Positions 32,149-40,921 of a stretch of 49,753 nt of DNA are shown piece after piece; the first letter of the stretch is position 1, and every line of letters starts with the position of its first letter. Position numbers and translations under genes: made by a program. Source of the DNA: Williamwhitmania sp. (GTDB taxonomy: Bacteria; Bacteroidota; Bacteroidia; Bacteroidales; Williamwhitmaniaceae); assembly GCA_035529935.1 (NCBI GenBank), contig DATKVT010000102.1:1-49753 (forward strand), in the 5' to 3' direction. The notes below the pieces were generated by a model. It made no database searches. It saw only the letters and a program-made list of their open reading frames with translations, and had not been told where the DNA came from.

Positions 32149-32775
32149 ATGGGGAGTTTGATAAAACAGGCAAGATTTATTAAGTCAAGCACGAAGCTAA
32201 GCGAATGTCCGGCAGAGACCATGCCTGAGTACGCATTTATTGGCCGAAGCAATGTGGGAAAATCATCACTCATCAATATGCTAACCGATAAGAAGGGGTT
32301 GGCCAAGGTTTCTCAGACACCTGGGAAAACGCAGCATATTAACCATTTTGTTGTTGATGAGAGCTGGTATTTGGTCGATCTTCCTGGTTATGGGTATGCC
32401 AAGGCATCCAAAACAATGCGGGCAACTTTTGGGGAGATGATCTCGGGCTACCTTCTTCAACGAACCAATCTGGTTTGTGTTTTTGTACTCGTGGATGTTC
32501 GGCATGAGCCACAGAAAAACGATATGGAGTTTGTTGGTTGGCTTGGGCGTAACCAAATACCTTTTGCGGTTGTATTTACAAAGGCAGACAAACTTGGGAC
32601 CAATGCACTTCACAATAGGCTGGAAAGCTATAAGCGTAGCATGCTTGAGGACTGGGAAGAGCTACCTAAAATGATTGTTACCTCGGCTGAAACAAGGCTC
32701 GGGCGTGAAGAAATTATTAGCTACATCACTGCATTGAATGTTGATGTTAAAGCTGGGGCATCCGATGAAGTATGA
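32149..32775 (+). CDS. engB: EngB (YsxC/YihA), ribosome biogenesis GTPase
   Basis: 208 residues, the whole protein being one G domain. G1 is GRSNVGKSS, G2 lies near TPGKTQHINHF, G3 is DLPGYGYAKAS, G4 is TKADK and G5 is TSAET. EngB is needed for assembly of the large ribosomal subunit. It is followed by a 140-base gap that contains a GATCCAAG tandem word. Confidence 0.95.
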   Translation: MGSLIKQARFIKSSTKLSECPAETMPEYAFIGRSNVGKSSLINMLTDKKGLAKVSQTPGKTQHINHFVVDESWYLVDLPGYGYAKASKTMRATFGEMISGYLLQRTNLVCVFVLVDVRHEPQKNDMEFVGWLGRNQIPFAVVFTKADKLGTNALHNRLESYKRSMLEDWEELPKMIVTSAETRLGREEIISYITALNVDVKAGASDEV

Positions 32776-32781
32776 TGTGAA

Positions 32782-32800
32782 GATCCAAGGATCCAAGGAT
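32782..32800. repeat. Short tandem word (GATCCAAG x2)
   Basis: GATCCAAGGATCCAAGGAT lies just after engB. It is two and a half copies of an 8-base word, similar in style to the word-like repeats near 17375-17525. No coding or terminator role is visible. Confidence 0.45.
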
Positions 32801-32915
32801 AAAAAATGGCAAACGGGTTAAACAGTTTATGAAAAAGGATCAATGGCCAGTTTTTATGATTAAATTTGTCCCGTCATTCAGGAATGCGAGTTAGAATCCT
32901 AAATATTTGCCTCCA

Positions 32916-33860
32916 ATGTCCCACAAGAGTCCTATTAAGTTTTTTTCCGGAAGAAATTCTCATTACCTCGCGGAGAAAATTGCAAAAAGTTTTGGAACAG
33001 AGCTGGGGAAATCGTCGGTGCTAGATTTTAGCGACGGTGAGTTTCAACCTTGCTTTGAAGAGTCTGTTCGTGGCTCTACTGTATTTATTATCCAATCAAC
33101 GTTTCCGCCAACAGACAATCTTTTTGAGTTGCTTCTGATGATTGATGCAGCTCATCGTGCTTCAGCCTATAAGGTGGTTGCCGTAATTCCCTATTTTGGA
33201 TGGGCCCGCCAGGACCGAAAAGATAAACCTCGTGTTTCCATAGGAGCTAAGCTTGTGGCAAATCTCCTTAGCGCAGCAAAAGTTGATCGGGTTATGACCA
33301 TGGACTTGCACGCAGACCAGATACAGGGATTCTTCGATGTACCAGTCGATCACCTTTACGCAAGTTCCATCTTTGTCCCCTACATCAAAAACCATAACCT
33401 AGATAACATTGCCATTGCAGCTCCCGACATGGGTGGTGCAAAGCGGGCAAATGCTTACAGCCGGTTTATGGATGCCTCCATGATAATATGCCACAAGTCG
33501 CGCGAAAAGGCAAATGTTATTGCTGAAATAAATGCTATTGGTGACGTGAAGGATAAGAATGTGATAATTCTTGACGATATGATCGATACGGCTGGAACAA
33601 TGACTAAGGCCGCGGAGATGATGATGGATAAAGGGGCAAAGAGCATTAGAGCTATTGCAACTCATCCAGTGTTTTCTGGCCCAGCCTACGATAGAATTGC
33701 CAATAGCGTTTTGGAAGAGGTTGTTGTTACGGACACCATTCCACTAAAGCCGGGAGAGGATATCTCAAAAATCCACGTTTTAAGCGTGGCCGATCTATTT
33801 GCTGATGTCATCGATAAAGTTTACAACTATCAGTCAATTAGTTCCAAGTTTATAATTTAA
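32916..33860 (+). CDS. prs: Ribose-phosphate pyrophosphokinase
   Basis: 314 residues from ATG 32916. The family motifs are PYFGWARQDRKDKPR, MTMDLHADQIQGFFDVPVD, and the PRPP-binding loop VIILDDMIDTAGTM. It makes PRPP from ribose 5-phosphate and ATP for nucleotide, histidine and NAD synthesis. A leading TTG at 32907 is less likely as start. It is followed by a promoter for the rplY group. Confidence 0.96.
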   Translation: MSHKSPIKFFSGRNSHYLAEKIAKSFGTELGKSSVLDFSDGEFQPCFEESVRGSTVFIIQSTFPPTDNLFELLLMIDAAHRASAYKVVAVIPYFGWARQDRKDKPRVSIGAKLVANLLSAAKVDRVMTMDLHADQIQGFFDVPVDHLYASSIFVPYIKNHNLDNIAIAAPDMGGAKRANAYSRFMDASMIICHKSREKANVIAEINAIGDVKDKNVIILDDMIDTAGTMTKAAEMMMDKGAKSIRAIATHPVFSGPAYDRIANSVLEEVVVTDTIPLKPGEDISKIHVLSVADLFADVIDKVYNYQSISSKFII

Positions 33861-33863
33861 TGC

Positions 33864-33871
33864 TATATTTG
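33864..33871 (+). promoter_or_regulatory. Candidate promoter of rplY (-7 TATATTTG)
   Basis: TATATTTG, followed by CAC, fits TAnnTTTG exactly. It lies 84 bases before the rplY ATG, which leaves a leader long enough for control of a ribosomal protein operon, although I see no defined structure there. Confidence 0.55.
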
Positions 33872-33954
33872 CACCTCTAATTTTAGCAAATGGTGTAATG
33901 GGGAGCAAATGCTCTGAGTAGCACTAATTACTAATTCTTAATTACAAGAAGAAA

Positions 33955-34548
33955 ATGAAAACTTTAGAAATCGTTGGTGCATTGCGCACTAATGTTGGTA
34001 AAAAGGAAACTAAGGCATTGAGAAATGCCAATTTGGTTCCATGTGTTCTTTATGGAGGTGGCGAAAATGTTCACTTTAGTGTTGAGGAGAAGTTGGTTAA
34101 TACCCTCATCTTTACCCCTAACGCCCATTTAGTTAACCTGAAGATTGGCAAAAAGCAATACTCTGCAGTTATGCAGGATTGCCAGTTTCACCCAGTGTCC
34201 GATAAAACCCTTCATGTTGACTTTGTTCGTGTTTTTGAAGATAAAAAGGTTGCCGTAGACGTACCGGTTCTTGTTGTTGGAACCTCCGAAGGCGTAAGGC
34301 AAGGCGGCAAGCTACAACTTCTTTATCGTAAAATTCGTGTTTCGGCTTTACCAGCCCAACTTCCTGATGCCGTAACCATTGACATTACTGGTATGGAAAT
34401 GGGCAGCTCAAAGATTGTTGGAGAAATAGTGGCTGATAATTTTGAGATTATAACTCCTAAGAATTCAATAATTGCAACTGTTAAGTTGACTAGGGCTGCA
34501 CGTGGTGCCGCTGCAGCTACAGCTGAAAATCCTGCTGAAAGTAAATAG
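33955..34548 (+). CDS. rplY: Ribosomal protein bL25 (CTC form)
   Basis: 197 residues, the long form with a C-terminal extension. The 5S rRNA-binding N-terminal domain (about 1-92) contains TKALRNANLVPCVLYGGGENVHFSVEE and the CTC beta domain follows (VAVDVPVLVVGTSEGVRQGGKL). The tail is alanine-rich. It binds 5S rRNA on the large subunit. It leads rplY-pth-S4-DUF4924, all closely spaced. Confidence 0.95.
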   Translation: MKTLEIVGALRTNVGKKETKALRNANLVPCVLYGGGENVHFSVEEKLVNTLIFTPNAHLVNLKIGKKQYSAVMQDCQFHPVSDKTLHVDFVRVFEDKKVAVDVPVLVVGTSEGVRQGGKLQLLYRKIRVSALPAQLPDAVTIDITGMEMGSSKIVGEIVADNFEIITPKNSIIATVKLTRAARGAAAATAENPAESK

Positions 34549-34559
34549 AATAGGTAACA

Positions 34560-35123
34560 TTGAAGTATCTGATAGCCGGGCTCGGGAACATTGGCGCTGA
34601 ATATGCTAATACCCGCCACAATATAGGTTTTAAAGTGTTGGACGCCCTTGCAAAAGCGTCCAATATTTTTTTTAAAGATGGTCGTTATGCCTCCGTCGCA
34701 GAGCTAAGGCATAAGGGCCGTACCTTTATTTTGATTAAACCCAATACCTACATGAACCTTAGCGGAAAGGCCGTTCGATATTGGATGCAAACAGAAAAAG
34801 TTCCCATCGAGAATTTGCTAGTGGTGGTTGACGATATTGCGTTGCCATTCGGAATGCTTAGGATGCGGGGTAAGGGAAGCGATGGTGGCCATAATGGATT
34901 AAAAGATGTTGCACGGGTTTTAGGTAGTGAGGATTATGCCCGTATTCGTATGGGTGTTGGAAACGAATTTGAGCGTGGTCAGCAGGTGGATTATGTGCTT
35001 AGCGAATGGTCTGCTTCCGAAGCAGAGCAGCTGTCAATATTTATTGAAAAGGCTTCCAATGCCGTTCTGAACTTTGGAACTATTGGCCTAGGCCGTACGA
35101 TGAATCTCTTCAACACAAAATAA
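34560..35123 (+). CDS. pth: Peptidyl-tRNA hydrolase
   Basis: 187 residues starting at a TTG, since no ATG stands before the conserved YLIAGLGNIGAEYANTRHNIGF. The catalytic histidine is in TRHNIGF; Asn residues in KPNTYMNLSG and the aspartate in VVVDDIALPFG are also conserved. It frees tRNA from peptidyl-tRNA dropped by ribosomes. It starts 11 bases after rplY, a pairing found in many bacteria. Confidence 0.95.
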   Translation: MKYLIAGLGNIGAEYANTRHNIGFKVLDALAKASNIFFKDGRYASVAELRHKGRTFILIKPNTYMNLSGKAVRYWMQTEKVPIENLLVVVDDIALPFGMLRMRGKGSDGGHNGLKDVARVLGSEDYARIRMGVGNEFERGQQVDYVLSEWSASEAEQLSIFIEKASNAVLNFGTIGLGRTMNLFNTK

Positions 35124-35127
35124 AAAG

Positions 35128-35520
35128 GTGGCCCAAGAAAGTAATACCAGAATAGATAAGTGGCTCTGGGCTGTTAGGGTATTCAAAACCAGAACAGAAG
35201 CTGCCGACGCCTGTAGAAAGGGATGGGTAAAGGTAAACGGGTTGGTGGTAAAACCATCGCGGGACCTAAAACTCAACGATGTTGTGTCTGTAAGAAAAAG
35301 CCCGGTGGTATACTCTTTTCGTGTTTTAGGCCTTATTGGTAACCGCCAACCAGCAAAGCTGGTCGAAAACTATGCTGAGAATATGACCCCTCAGGAGGAA
35401 CTGGATAAGCTTACGCTGAATAGCATAATTATAACACTTCAGCGCGATCGTGGAACTGGAAGGCCAACAAAAAAGGAACGTCGTGATATCGACAAACTCA
35501 TTCAAGACCCTGAAGATTAG
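35128..35520 (+). CDS. hslR: S4-domain RNA-binding protein (Hsp15/HslR-like)
   Basis: 130 residues starting at GTG 35128, 4 bases after pth. The S4 domain is TRIDKWLWAVRVFKTRTEAADACRKGWVKVNG. Hsp15 binds the large subunit that still carries nascent chain and tRNA after premature dissociation, which fits its place next to pth. The C-terminal part (RDRGTGRPTKKERRDIDKL) is basic. The gene symbol is by similarity only. Confidence 0.85.
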   Translation: MAQESNTRIDKWLWAVRVFKTRTEAADACRKGWVKVNGLVVKPSRDLKLNDVVSVRKSPVVYSFRVLGLIGNRQPAKLVENYAENMTPQEELDKLTLNSIIITLQRDRGTGRPTKKERRDIDKLIQDPED

Positions 35521-35523
35521 CAC

Positions 35524-36069
35524 ATGGAACTTGCACGAAAGCTAAAGCAAACCTCACTCTTTGAGTATTTGCTCCTAATGTATCAGGTTGAAGACATTAT
35601 TCGAGCTTGTAATTTTGACAAGTCGATAATTACTAAAGTTGCCGAGCAACGATTTGGAAGCGAACTTGGCGATAGGGATGAAGGGATAGCTTGGTTTTTG
35701 GCTATGTCTGAAATGATGCAGGAGGAAAAAATTGAACAAAAATATCACTTGCAGCATGTGGTAAACCTCACAAACGATCTCTTTCAACTCCATTTGCGGT
35801 TAGTTAATGCACCTAATGAGGAAGAATACCATGAACTCTATATAAAGGTGGAGATATTTGGTGAAGAACTTCGCCAGAAAGGAAACTCTGAGGAGAATAT
35901 GGTTTCCCTTTTTCTTACTGCAATATATGGAGTTTGGCTTTTGGGTCTTAAAAATGCTCCTGTTTCAACCGAAACAAGGCAAGCAGTTGAAGATATAACC
36001 AACTTGCTCGCCCTGCTGTCGAAATATTACCACCAGATTGAAGCGGGTCAAAAGGAACTACCTGGATAG
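35524..36069 (+). CDS. DUF4924 family protein
   Basis: 181 residues, nearly all helical, with no signal peptide. It starts SLFEYLLLMYQVEDIIRACNFD and contains the family-like AIYGVWLLGLKNAPVSTETRQAVEDI. DUF4924 proteins are found in Bacteroidota and have no known function. It begins 3 bases after the S4 gene, so it may take part in ribosome rescue or be a passenger of that operon. Confidence 0.82.
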   Translation: MELARKLKQTSLFEYLLLMYQVEDIIRACNFDKSIITKVAEQRFGSELGDRDEGIAWFLAMSEMMQEEKIEQKYHLQHVVNLTNDLFQLHLRLVNAPNEEEYHELYIKVEIFGEELRQKGNSEENMVSLFLTAIYGVWLLGLKNAPVSTETRQAVEDITNLLALLSKYYHQIEAGQKELPG

Positions 36070-36080
36070 CCCTTCCGTAA

Positions 36081-37079
36081 TTAATTCTTCCACTTTATGC
36101 CAATTCCTATCCCGAAAATCTCCTTCATCTGAATTTTTGGCGTAAACCTGTCATTTATGCCATCACCATTGGTGTCCTTCGCTATCCGAGCATTGTCGTC
36201 ATAAATAGCCAGCATAAATAATCGAGCTGTCAACCAGCTGTTTAGTTTTGCCTCTAGCGTGTTTTCCCAGTTTACATACACGTTTTGAGGATCCTTAATA
36301 AAGTTTGAAAAAAGATCCAGCTTCGAAGTCCACAGCAATTTCTTCTTAAAAATGGGTTGGATTAGCTGTATTCTCACTAGAGCCCCGGCTTCGTATAGGT
36401 AATGTTCCCCTTTCTTTATTAGATTGCCACTCTGATCATACACGGCAGCCTTAACCCCGTAACTACCCTCATTAGCCAAATCTTGGCGCTGGACAACCGT
36501 TAATCTTCCCGATACGGGGGAAAGAAATATGCTCAATCTGTCTGACGGTTTGTAGTCCATACCGAAAGATAAGCCTAGGTATCCAGGCGCAAGCCAGTCT
36601 GACACAACTGTGCTATCGTTGGGGTAGTTGTAACCCGGGAACATTTGTGTTTTGAATGTTGCAAGCACGCTATAAAACCATTTCGCTGAGGCTTTTCTAC
36701 CAAACTTTGAGGAGACCTCAATTCTGTCGTCGTTCTTGATGTTTTTGCTAGTGCCCTGCCGTGTTTGTCCATAGCCAGCGTCGAAAGTATTGTCCCAGGA
36801 ATTATCTCCTTCACTATAGCTTGACGCAAATCCATAGTGACCATTACCAGAGATGGTATTTTCTCCACCGGCGACCCAGTTGGTTAGCGAAACCTGAGAA
36901 AAGGTTAGGCTCACTTCATTCTTGATTTTCCATGGTTTTATTATTGGTGCTTTAGTGGTGTCGGATTTTGTTAGTGTGTCTCCTTTTTGCACTTTATCTT
37001 GTGCATTTACAATCCTCGTGAATGCGAAGAAAACAAGGAGTAAAGTTGCCGTTGTTTTAGAAATTTTTAGGTAGTGCAT
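36081..37079 (-). CDS. DUF3078 outer-membrane beta-barrel protein
   Basis: 332 residues. The signal peptide is TATLLLVFFAFTRIVNAQ. The mature part begins PWKIKNEVSLTFSQVSLTNWVAGGENTISG, which is the DUF3078 hallmark, and continues as beta-strands typical of an outer-membrane barrel, ending in GIGIGIKWKN. Function is unknown. It is the last gene of a three-gene minus-strand unit with the DCC oxidoreductase 4 bases upstream and a flavin reductase. It converges with the DUF4924 gene, 11 bases apart. Confidence 0.88.
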   Translation of the reverse strand: MHYLKISKTTATLLLVFFAFTRIVNAQDKVQKGDTLTKSDTTKAPIIKPWKIKNEVSLTFSQVSLTNWVAGGENTISGNGHYGFASSYSEGDNSWDNTFDAGYGQTRQGTSKNIKNDDRIEVSSKFGRKASAKWFYSVLATFKTQMFPGYNYPNDSTVVSDWLAPGYLGLSFGMDYKPSDRLSIFLSPVSGRLTVVQRQDLANEGSYGVKAAVYDQSGNLIKKGEHYLYEAGALVRIQLIQPIFKKKLLWTSKLDLFSNFIKDPQNVYVNWENTLEAKLNSWLTARLFMLAIYDDNARIAKDTNGDGINDRFTPKIQMKEIFGIGIGIKWKN

Positions 37080-37083
37080 TGAT

Positions 37084-37506
37084 CTACAAATTTATGTTTT
37101 TACTATGTAAGATACAGCTACTTTCTTTGGGCCAAAGATGCTTTCGGTTTTTTGCAATTATATCATAAACCCAGTTGGAAATTAATTTTGGGGTTAGCCA
37201 CAATGCAACTCTAAGGGGACAAAATATCCAAACCAGCCGGCTCATAATCTTGTCTATCGCATCGGTTTTTGTGTAAACCGTATTGCTATCAACTACGATT
37301 ATGGAGTTAATGTCGAATGGAATATTGTTTGCTTGTAGGAGCGTTCTCGAGTCTTCGCTTTCGAGCGATAAGCACTGTAATTCTTGTGCTTTTTGAAATT
37401 TCAATATCCAGTGCGCCAGTCTGCTACAAAGCATACAGCTGGAGTCGAAAAATATTATCAGCTGTTTTTTAGTCGTGAGACTGTTTTCTCTGGCTTTTAT
37501 AATCAT
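37084..37506 (-). CDS. DCC family thiol-disulfide oxidoreductase (DUF393)
   Basis: 140 residues. The redox motif FFDSSCMLCSRLAHWIL keeps the CxxC but lacks the usual DG before it. The rest (KTDAIDKIMSRL) matches the family. DCC proteins are thioredoxin-like and have few studied members. It starts 3 bases after the flavin reductase stop and lies 4 bases ahead of DUF3078, so the three are co-transcribed. Confidence 0.85.
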   Translation of the reverse strand: MIIKARENSLTTKKQLIIFFDSSCMLCSRLAHWILKFQKAQELQCLSLESEDSRTLLQANNIPFDINSIIVVDSNTVYTKTDAIDKIMSRLVWIFCPLRVALWLTPKLISNWVYDIIAKNRKHLWPKESSCILHSKNINL

Positions 37507-37509
37507 AGG

Positions 37510-38019
37510 CTATTTAACCCAGCAAGTTTCTATTTCGGCGATATAAAGTCTGTGAAAATCATTTTTCTGATAAACTGATTTAGGAATGCTTTGTTCAATG
37601 AAATTTGAAGAAACAAGATCGTTGAAATAGAGCTTTCTGCAGTCCATAATAAGCCTCGCTTCACTAAATGCTGGTACACCCGATGGAAGATCAAGCTGAT
37701 GCAGGTTTGCCAACTTGATCTTATTTATCTCACGACCGGATTTACTCCCACATAGCTTTAGCGCATCACGAAACTGCTCTGGGAAAAAACTTAAGCTAAA
37801 GTGTTCTGCAGACTCAACAAATTCAAAAGTGTAGCGCTGTGGGCGAATAACAACGAAGGCAACGGGTTTATTCCATAAAATGCCAAAACCGCCCCAGCTG
37901 GCTGTCATGGTGTTCACTGCGTCACCTTTCTTTGCGGTTATAAGCATCCAGTCCTTGTCAAGAATCTTAAAGGGATTCTCCTTTAATGCGTAGATGTCCG
38001 CCTGCTTGAAGTTTTGCAT
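37510..38019 (-). CDS. Flavin reductase family protein
   Basis: 169 residues from ATG 38019; a frame to 38049 adds 10 residues that reach toward the upstream terminator. The FMN-binding split-barrel signs are DWMLITAKKGDAVNTMTASWGGFGILWNKPVAFVVIRPQRYT. The family uses FMN to transfer electrons from NAD(P)H or acts as an FMN-binding protein. It is the first gene of a unit with DCC and DUF3078. Confidence 0.9.
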   Translation of the reverse strand: MQNFKQADIYALKENPFKILDKDWMLITAKKGDAVNTMTASWGGFGILWNKPVAFVVIRPQRYTFEFVESAEHFSLSFFPEQFRDALKLCGSKSGREINKIKLANLHQLDLPSGVPAFSEARLIMDCRKLYFNDLVSSNFIEQSIPKSVYQKNDFHRLYIAEIETCWVK

Positions 38020-38059
38020 GACAATTAATTTTGTGGTGTCTGATTCCAATAATGTAAAT

Positions 38060-38078
38060 AGGCCGAGAGACTCGGCCT
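38060..38078 (-). terminator. Terminator after the YD-repeat-like gene
   Basis: AGGCCGAG and CTCGGCCT form an 8-bp stem with a 3-base loop, 38 bases past the stop of the gene ending at 38117. The tail on the minus strand (ATTTACATT) is only moderately T-rich. Confidence 0.75.
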
Positions 38079-38116
38079 GTTTTGTAGTATATAGTTGTTA
38101 AACAGTAAGCCGTAGT

Positions 38117-39088
38117 TTACTTATAAAATTCGTAGGTGTATTTGTAGAGCACTTTGTAGTTATAAGGTGCGTAGAAGGTATCCACCTCTACGAGCACACC
38201 CTTTGGGTTATATTTAGACTCTTTTTTTGAGAATTCATCCGTATCACCCTCGTTCCACTGTTCCTCCAAAATATTTCCCTTAGTGTCGTACTTATATTTG
38301 CTGTATACAAATTTCTCTCCATTGGCGTTGGTTTGGTCAATTTGCATCAGATTGGCGAAATTGTCGTAGGTGAAAAATTGTTTGTATACGAACTTTCCCC
38401 CAAGATAAACATCGCGCTGAATTTCCTGATTTTTATCGTTGAACTTCATTGAATAGCGTTTTGAAATGGCACCTGAGGTTTCTTTGCGAATGTCTTCAAT
38501 AATATTGCCGTTTGCGTCGCTCACCTTTTCCATGGTATAGGAAACAACGTTTTCAGGTTTGTATACAGTAATGGTTGCTTTGTTCCCCTGGTAGCTGTAA
38601 ACCCATTTCTCATCAATGCTATTATTTGCCTTATAGCGGATAATTTCGGACTGTTTCCCTTGGCTGTTATACTTATAAACAATCCGATATGGTTCACTTC
38701 CATCAAAACCATTTTCCAACAACTTGTTATTGTTGTTGTCGTAAACAATGGTTTGTTGGTAGGTAATTTTACCATCTATTCCGTTAATGTTAACGTATTG
38801 TGTCTTATTCCCGTGGTTGTCGTAGGCGTATGATTGCTTTGATGAAATGGCACCTGTCGACTTGTAGTTTATAACAGAAATTGGGAGTCCTTGCAGATCA
38901 TAGGTGGTTTCTGAACTTTTATATCCCTTGGGCGAAGGTATACCGTTGGCATACTTGTGGTTCCAAACGGTAATCTCCTTAATTTTGTTTTCAGCGATGC
39001 GTTCTCTTTCCCGTTGCTCGTTAATTGTTTGGCCATAGCAAGTGGTTGCTAAGGAGAATAATGCAACAAAAACCAGAAATTTTTTCAT
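38117..39088 (-). CDS. Secreted protein with YD-repeat-like blocks
   Basis: 323 residues. A signal peptide (MKKFLVFVALFSLATTCYGQ) is followed by about ten imperfect repeats of 20-25 residues, such as SYAYDNHGNKTQYV, IVYDNNNNKLLENG, FTYDNFANLMQI and YKYDTKGNILEEQW. The YDxxGN core is shared with YD/RHS repeats and with MORN-like cell-surface proteins, but the toxin tip of RHS proteins is absent. It is probably a periplasmic or surface structural protein with unknown partner. Confidence 0.78.
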   Translation of the reverse strand: MKKFLVFVALFSLATTCYGQTINEQRERERIAENKIKEITVWNHKYANGIPSPKGYKSSETTYDLQGLPISVINYKSTGAISSKQSYAYDNHGNKTQYVNINGIDGKITYQQTIVYDNNNNKLLENGFDGSEPYRIVYKYNSQGKQSEIIRYKANNSIDEKWVYSYQGNKATITVYKPENVVSYTMEKVSDANGNIIEDIRKETSGAISKRYSMKFNDKNQEIQRDVYLGGKFVYKQFFTYDNFANLMQIDQTNANGEKFVYSKYKYDTKGNILEEQWNEGDTDEFSKKESKYNPKGVLVEVDTFYAPYNYKVLYKYTYEFYK

Positions 39089-39177
39089 TTTTCCTTAATG
39101 AGTTTGGGCCTAAAGTTAGCAATTTGTTCCCACATTCTGTATTGTGCGTTTGTCGTTTAATTCCGCTATAAAACGAT

Positions 39178-39765
39178 TTAAACTACATTGTGGCTTGATG
39201 GTATTGTAACAACTAAAATGAAGTAATGTGCACGTTCATTAAAAGGAACAAAGTGATAATAGAGCTTTCTTCCCGATTTTCTTGCAATATCTATCAACCC
39301 GAGACCTGCTCCCCCTTTTGTATCAATTTCTCCCTCCATCATCTGTTTGATGAACAAGCCTCGAAGTTCTTCGGGTGAAGCTCCATTTAAGGTGTCAATC
39401 CGTTCCCGTAACATCTTAATTTTATCGTTCATTACGAGGTTGCCCGTAATAACGTAAAATCCTTCCATCGTTTCGCCCACTACAAACATTCCATTCCCAA
39501 TCTGCTTCTCCTTTTCATCAAAATCGTCGGAATGTTTTGTTACGTTCTGAAGGCACTCAATGATTATGTGAAAAACTCTCTTTCTAATCGATGTCGGAAG
39601 TTGCTTTTCCTGAATCTTTCGGTTGGCCATTAAAGCAAATGACCTCATTATACTATGGTTCATTTCGCCCTTGTAAATAAGGGGAAACCCACTGGAAGCG
39701 AGCTCGTTAGTCAGTATTGACTTTATGAAATATATAACGTTATCCATGCGGTTTTTAATCAGCAT
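39178..39765 (-). CDS. SiaB-family GHKL-type protein kinase
   Basis: 195 residues; the ATG at 39747 (MDNVIYFIKS) is an alternative start. The N-box is IIECLQNVTKHSDD and the glycine loop is TKGGAGLGLIDIARKSG, both of the GHKL fold; the closing strand region is YYHFVPFNERAHYFILVV. SiaB phosphorylates the STAS-like SiaC in systems that control biofilm or stress signalling. No SiaC or SiaA/SpoIIE-like gene is adjacent in this window, so the partner is elsewhere or not needed. Confidence 0.8.
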   Translation of the reverse strand: MLIKNRMDNVIYFIKSILTNELASSGFPLIYKGEMNHSIMRSFALMANRKIQEKQLPTSIRKRVFHIIIECLQNVTKHSDDFDEKEKQIGNGMFVVGETMEGFYVITGNLVMNDKIKMLRERIDTLNGASPEELRGLFIKQMMEGEIDTKGGAGLGLIDIARKSGRKLYYHFVPFNERAHYFILVVTIPSSHNVV

Positions 39766-39833
39766 GAAGTTAGAAAAAATATTTTGGTTGGATCGTGCAG
39801 GTTAGTAAAATGTGATTATAGATGTGTAATCGT

Positions 39834-40817
39834 TTACGGAAGGTATGTTTCAATCAACGAACAGGGCTTTTCTGGCACCAAACGGAAATTTCGCAAGTCA
39901 GCAGGAATTAGAATGGTTTCGCCTGCCTGTATCTTGGTCGATTTGCCAGAACTCTGGATGATGAATGCCGTTCCTTTAATGCAAATGTAAACAACAAAGG
40001 AGTCGATAAGGTTGTAATCCACTGCAAGTTCTTGGTCGAATTCAAGCAAGTTGGTCTTGAAGTAGGCAGACTCAACCAGCAGGCTAGGGTGGTTTTTTGT
40101 TTTAGAGTAGGTAACCTTACCTGATTTTTCACCAGCATAGTCAATTACGTCAATTGCGAGATCAACATGCAGCTCTCTCTCCATTCCCGCTTCATCTTTT
40201 CGTCCCCAGTCGCTGACCCGGTAAGTGATGTCCGATGTTTGCTGAATTTCAACCACCATTAACCCACTTCCCAATGCGTGGAGTTTGCCGGCAGGAATGT
40301 AAAATACATCTCCTGTTTTAGTTTTTTCAAAGTTTAGCAGCTGATCGAAGTTGCTGCTTTCTAATGCTTCTTTGAACTCCTTCTTGCTGGTTGGCCTGTT
40401 GAAGCCGTACACAAGTTCAGCGTCGGGTTCGCTATCGAGAACGTACCACATTTCTGTTTTGCCATAGGAGTGATGGCGCTCCATGGCGACCTCATCATTG
40501 GGATGTACTTGAAGAGAGAGCTTATCGTTGGCCTCTATGAACTTGATGAGCAAAGGGAATTCAGAACCAAATTTTTCATAAACTTTTTCACCCACCATGT
40601 CGCCCATGTAAATTTCTACCAACTCGTTCAGGCTATTGCCTTCCAGATAACCATTTTTGACGATCGATTCATCCCCTTCAACGGCAGATAGCTCCCAACT
40701 TTCACCAATTTTACCTGCAGGAAGGTTTTTTCGGGCAAATATTTTTGCGATTTTGTTCCCTCCCCAGATTTTCTCTTTGTAAATTGGCTGAAATTTAAGT
40801 GGGTATAATTCTTGCAT
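39834..40817 (-). CDS. manA: Mannose-6-phosphate isomerase, class I
   Basis: 327 residues from ATG 40817, where MQELYPLKFQPIYKEKIWGG matches the family; an ATG at 40856 adds 13 unlike residues. Zinc-site motifs include SLQVHPNDEVA, the short GKTEMWYVL and GDVFYIPAGKLHALG. The enzyme interconverts mannose 6-phosphate and fructose 6-phosphate for polysaccharide or glycan supply. It is divergent from udk; a palindrome between them holds its -7 box. Confidence 0.94.
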   Translation of the reverse strand: MQELYPLKFQPIYKEKIWGGNKIAKIFARKNLPAGKIGESWELSAVEGDESIVKNGYLEGNSLNELVEIYMGDMVGEKVYEKFGSEFPLLIKFIEANDKLSLQVHPNDEVAMERHHSYGKTEMWYVLDSEPDAELVYGFNRPTSKKEFKEALESSNFDQLLNFEKTKTGDVFYIPAGKLHALGSGLMVVEIQQTSDITYRVSDWGRKDEAGMERELHVDLAIDVIDYAGEKSGKVTYSKTKNHPSLLVESAYFKTNLLEFDQELAVDYNLIDSFVVYICIKGTAFIIQSSGKSTKIQAGETILIPADLRNFRLVPEKPCSLIETYLP

Positions 40818-40885
40818 GGTTTTGTAGTTAAAAAAATCAGTAATTAGGGAATGCACATCGTAAGGAATTCCCGAATATAATTATA

Positions 40886-40900
40886 AACTTTGCAAAGTTA
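40886..40900. promoter_or_regulatory. Palindromic -7 region between manA and udk
   Basis: AACTTTGCAAAGTT is a perfect 14-base palindrome. On the minus strand it gives TAACTTTG (40893-40900), a full -7 box for manA. On the plus strand it gives TAAACTTTG, a -7 box with one extra base, for udk. The two promoters would overlap face to face, so polymerase could serve only one at a time. Confidence 0.5.
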
Positions 40901-40921
40901 GCATATAAATTCTTTGAGAGT

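Noticed and set aside
33840..33955. Possible tRNA or riboswitch ahead of rplY
   Set aside because: I found no cloverleaf, T-loop consensus or known aptamer core; only a promoter-like box is supported.
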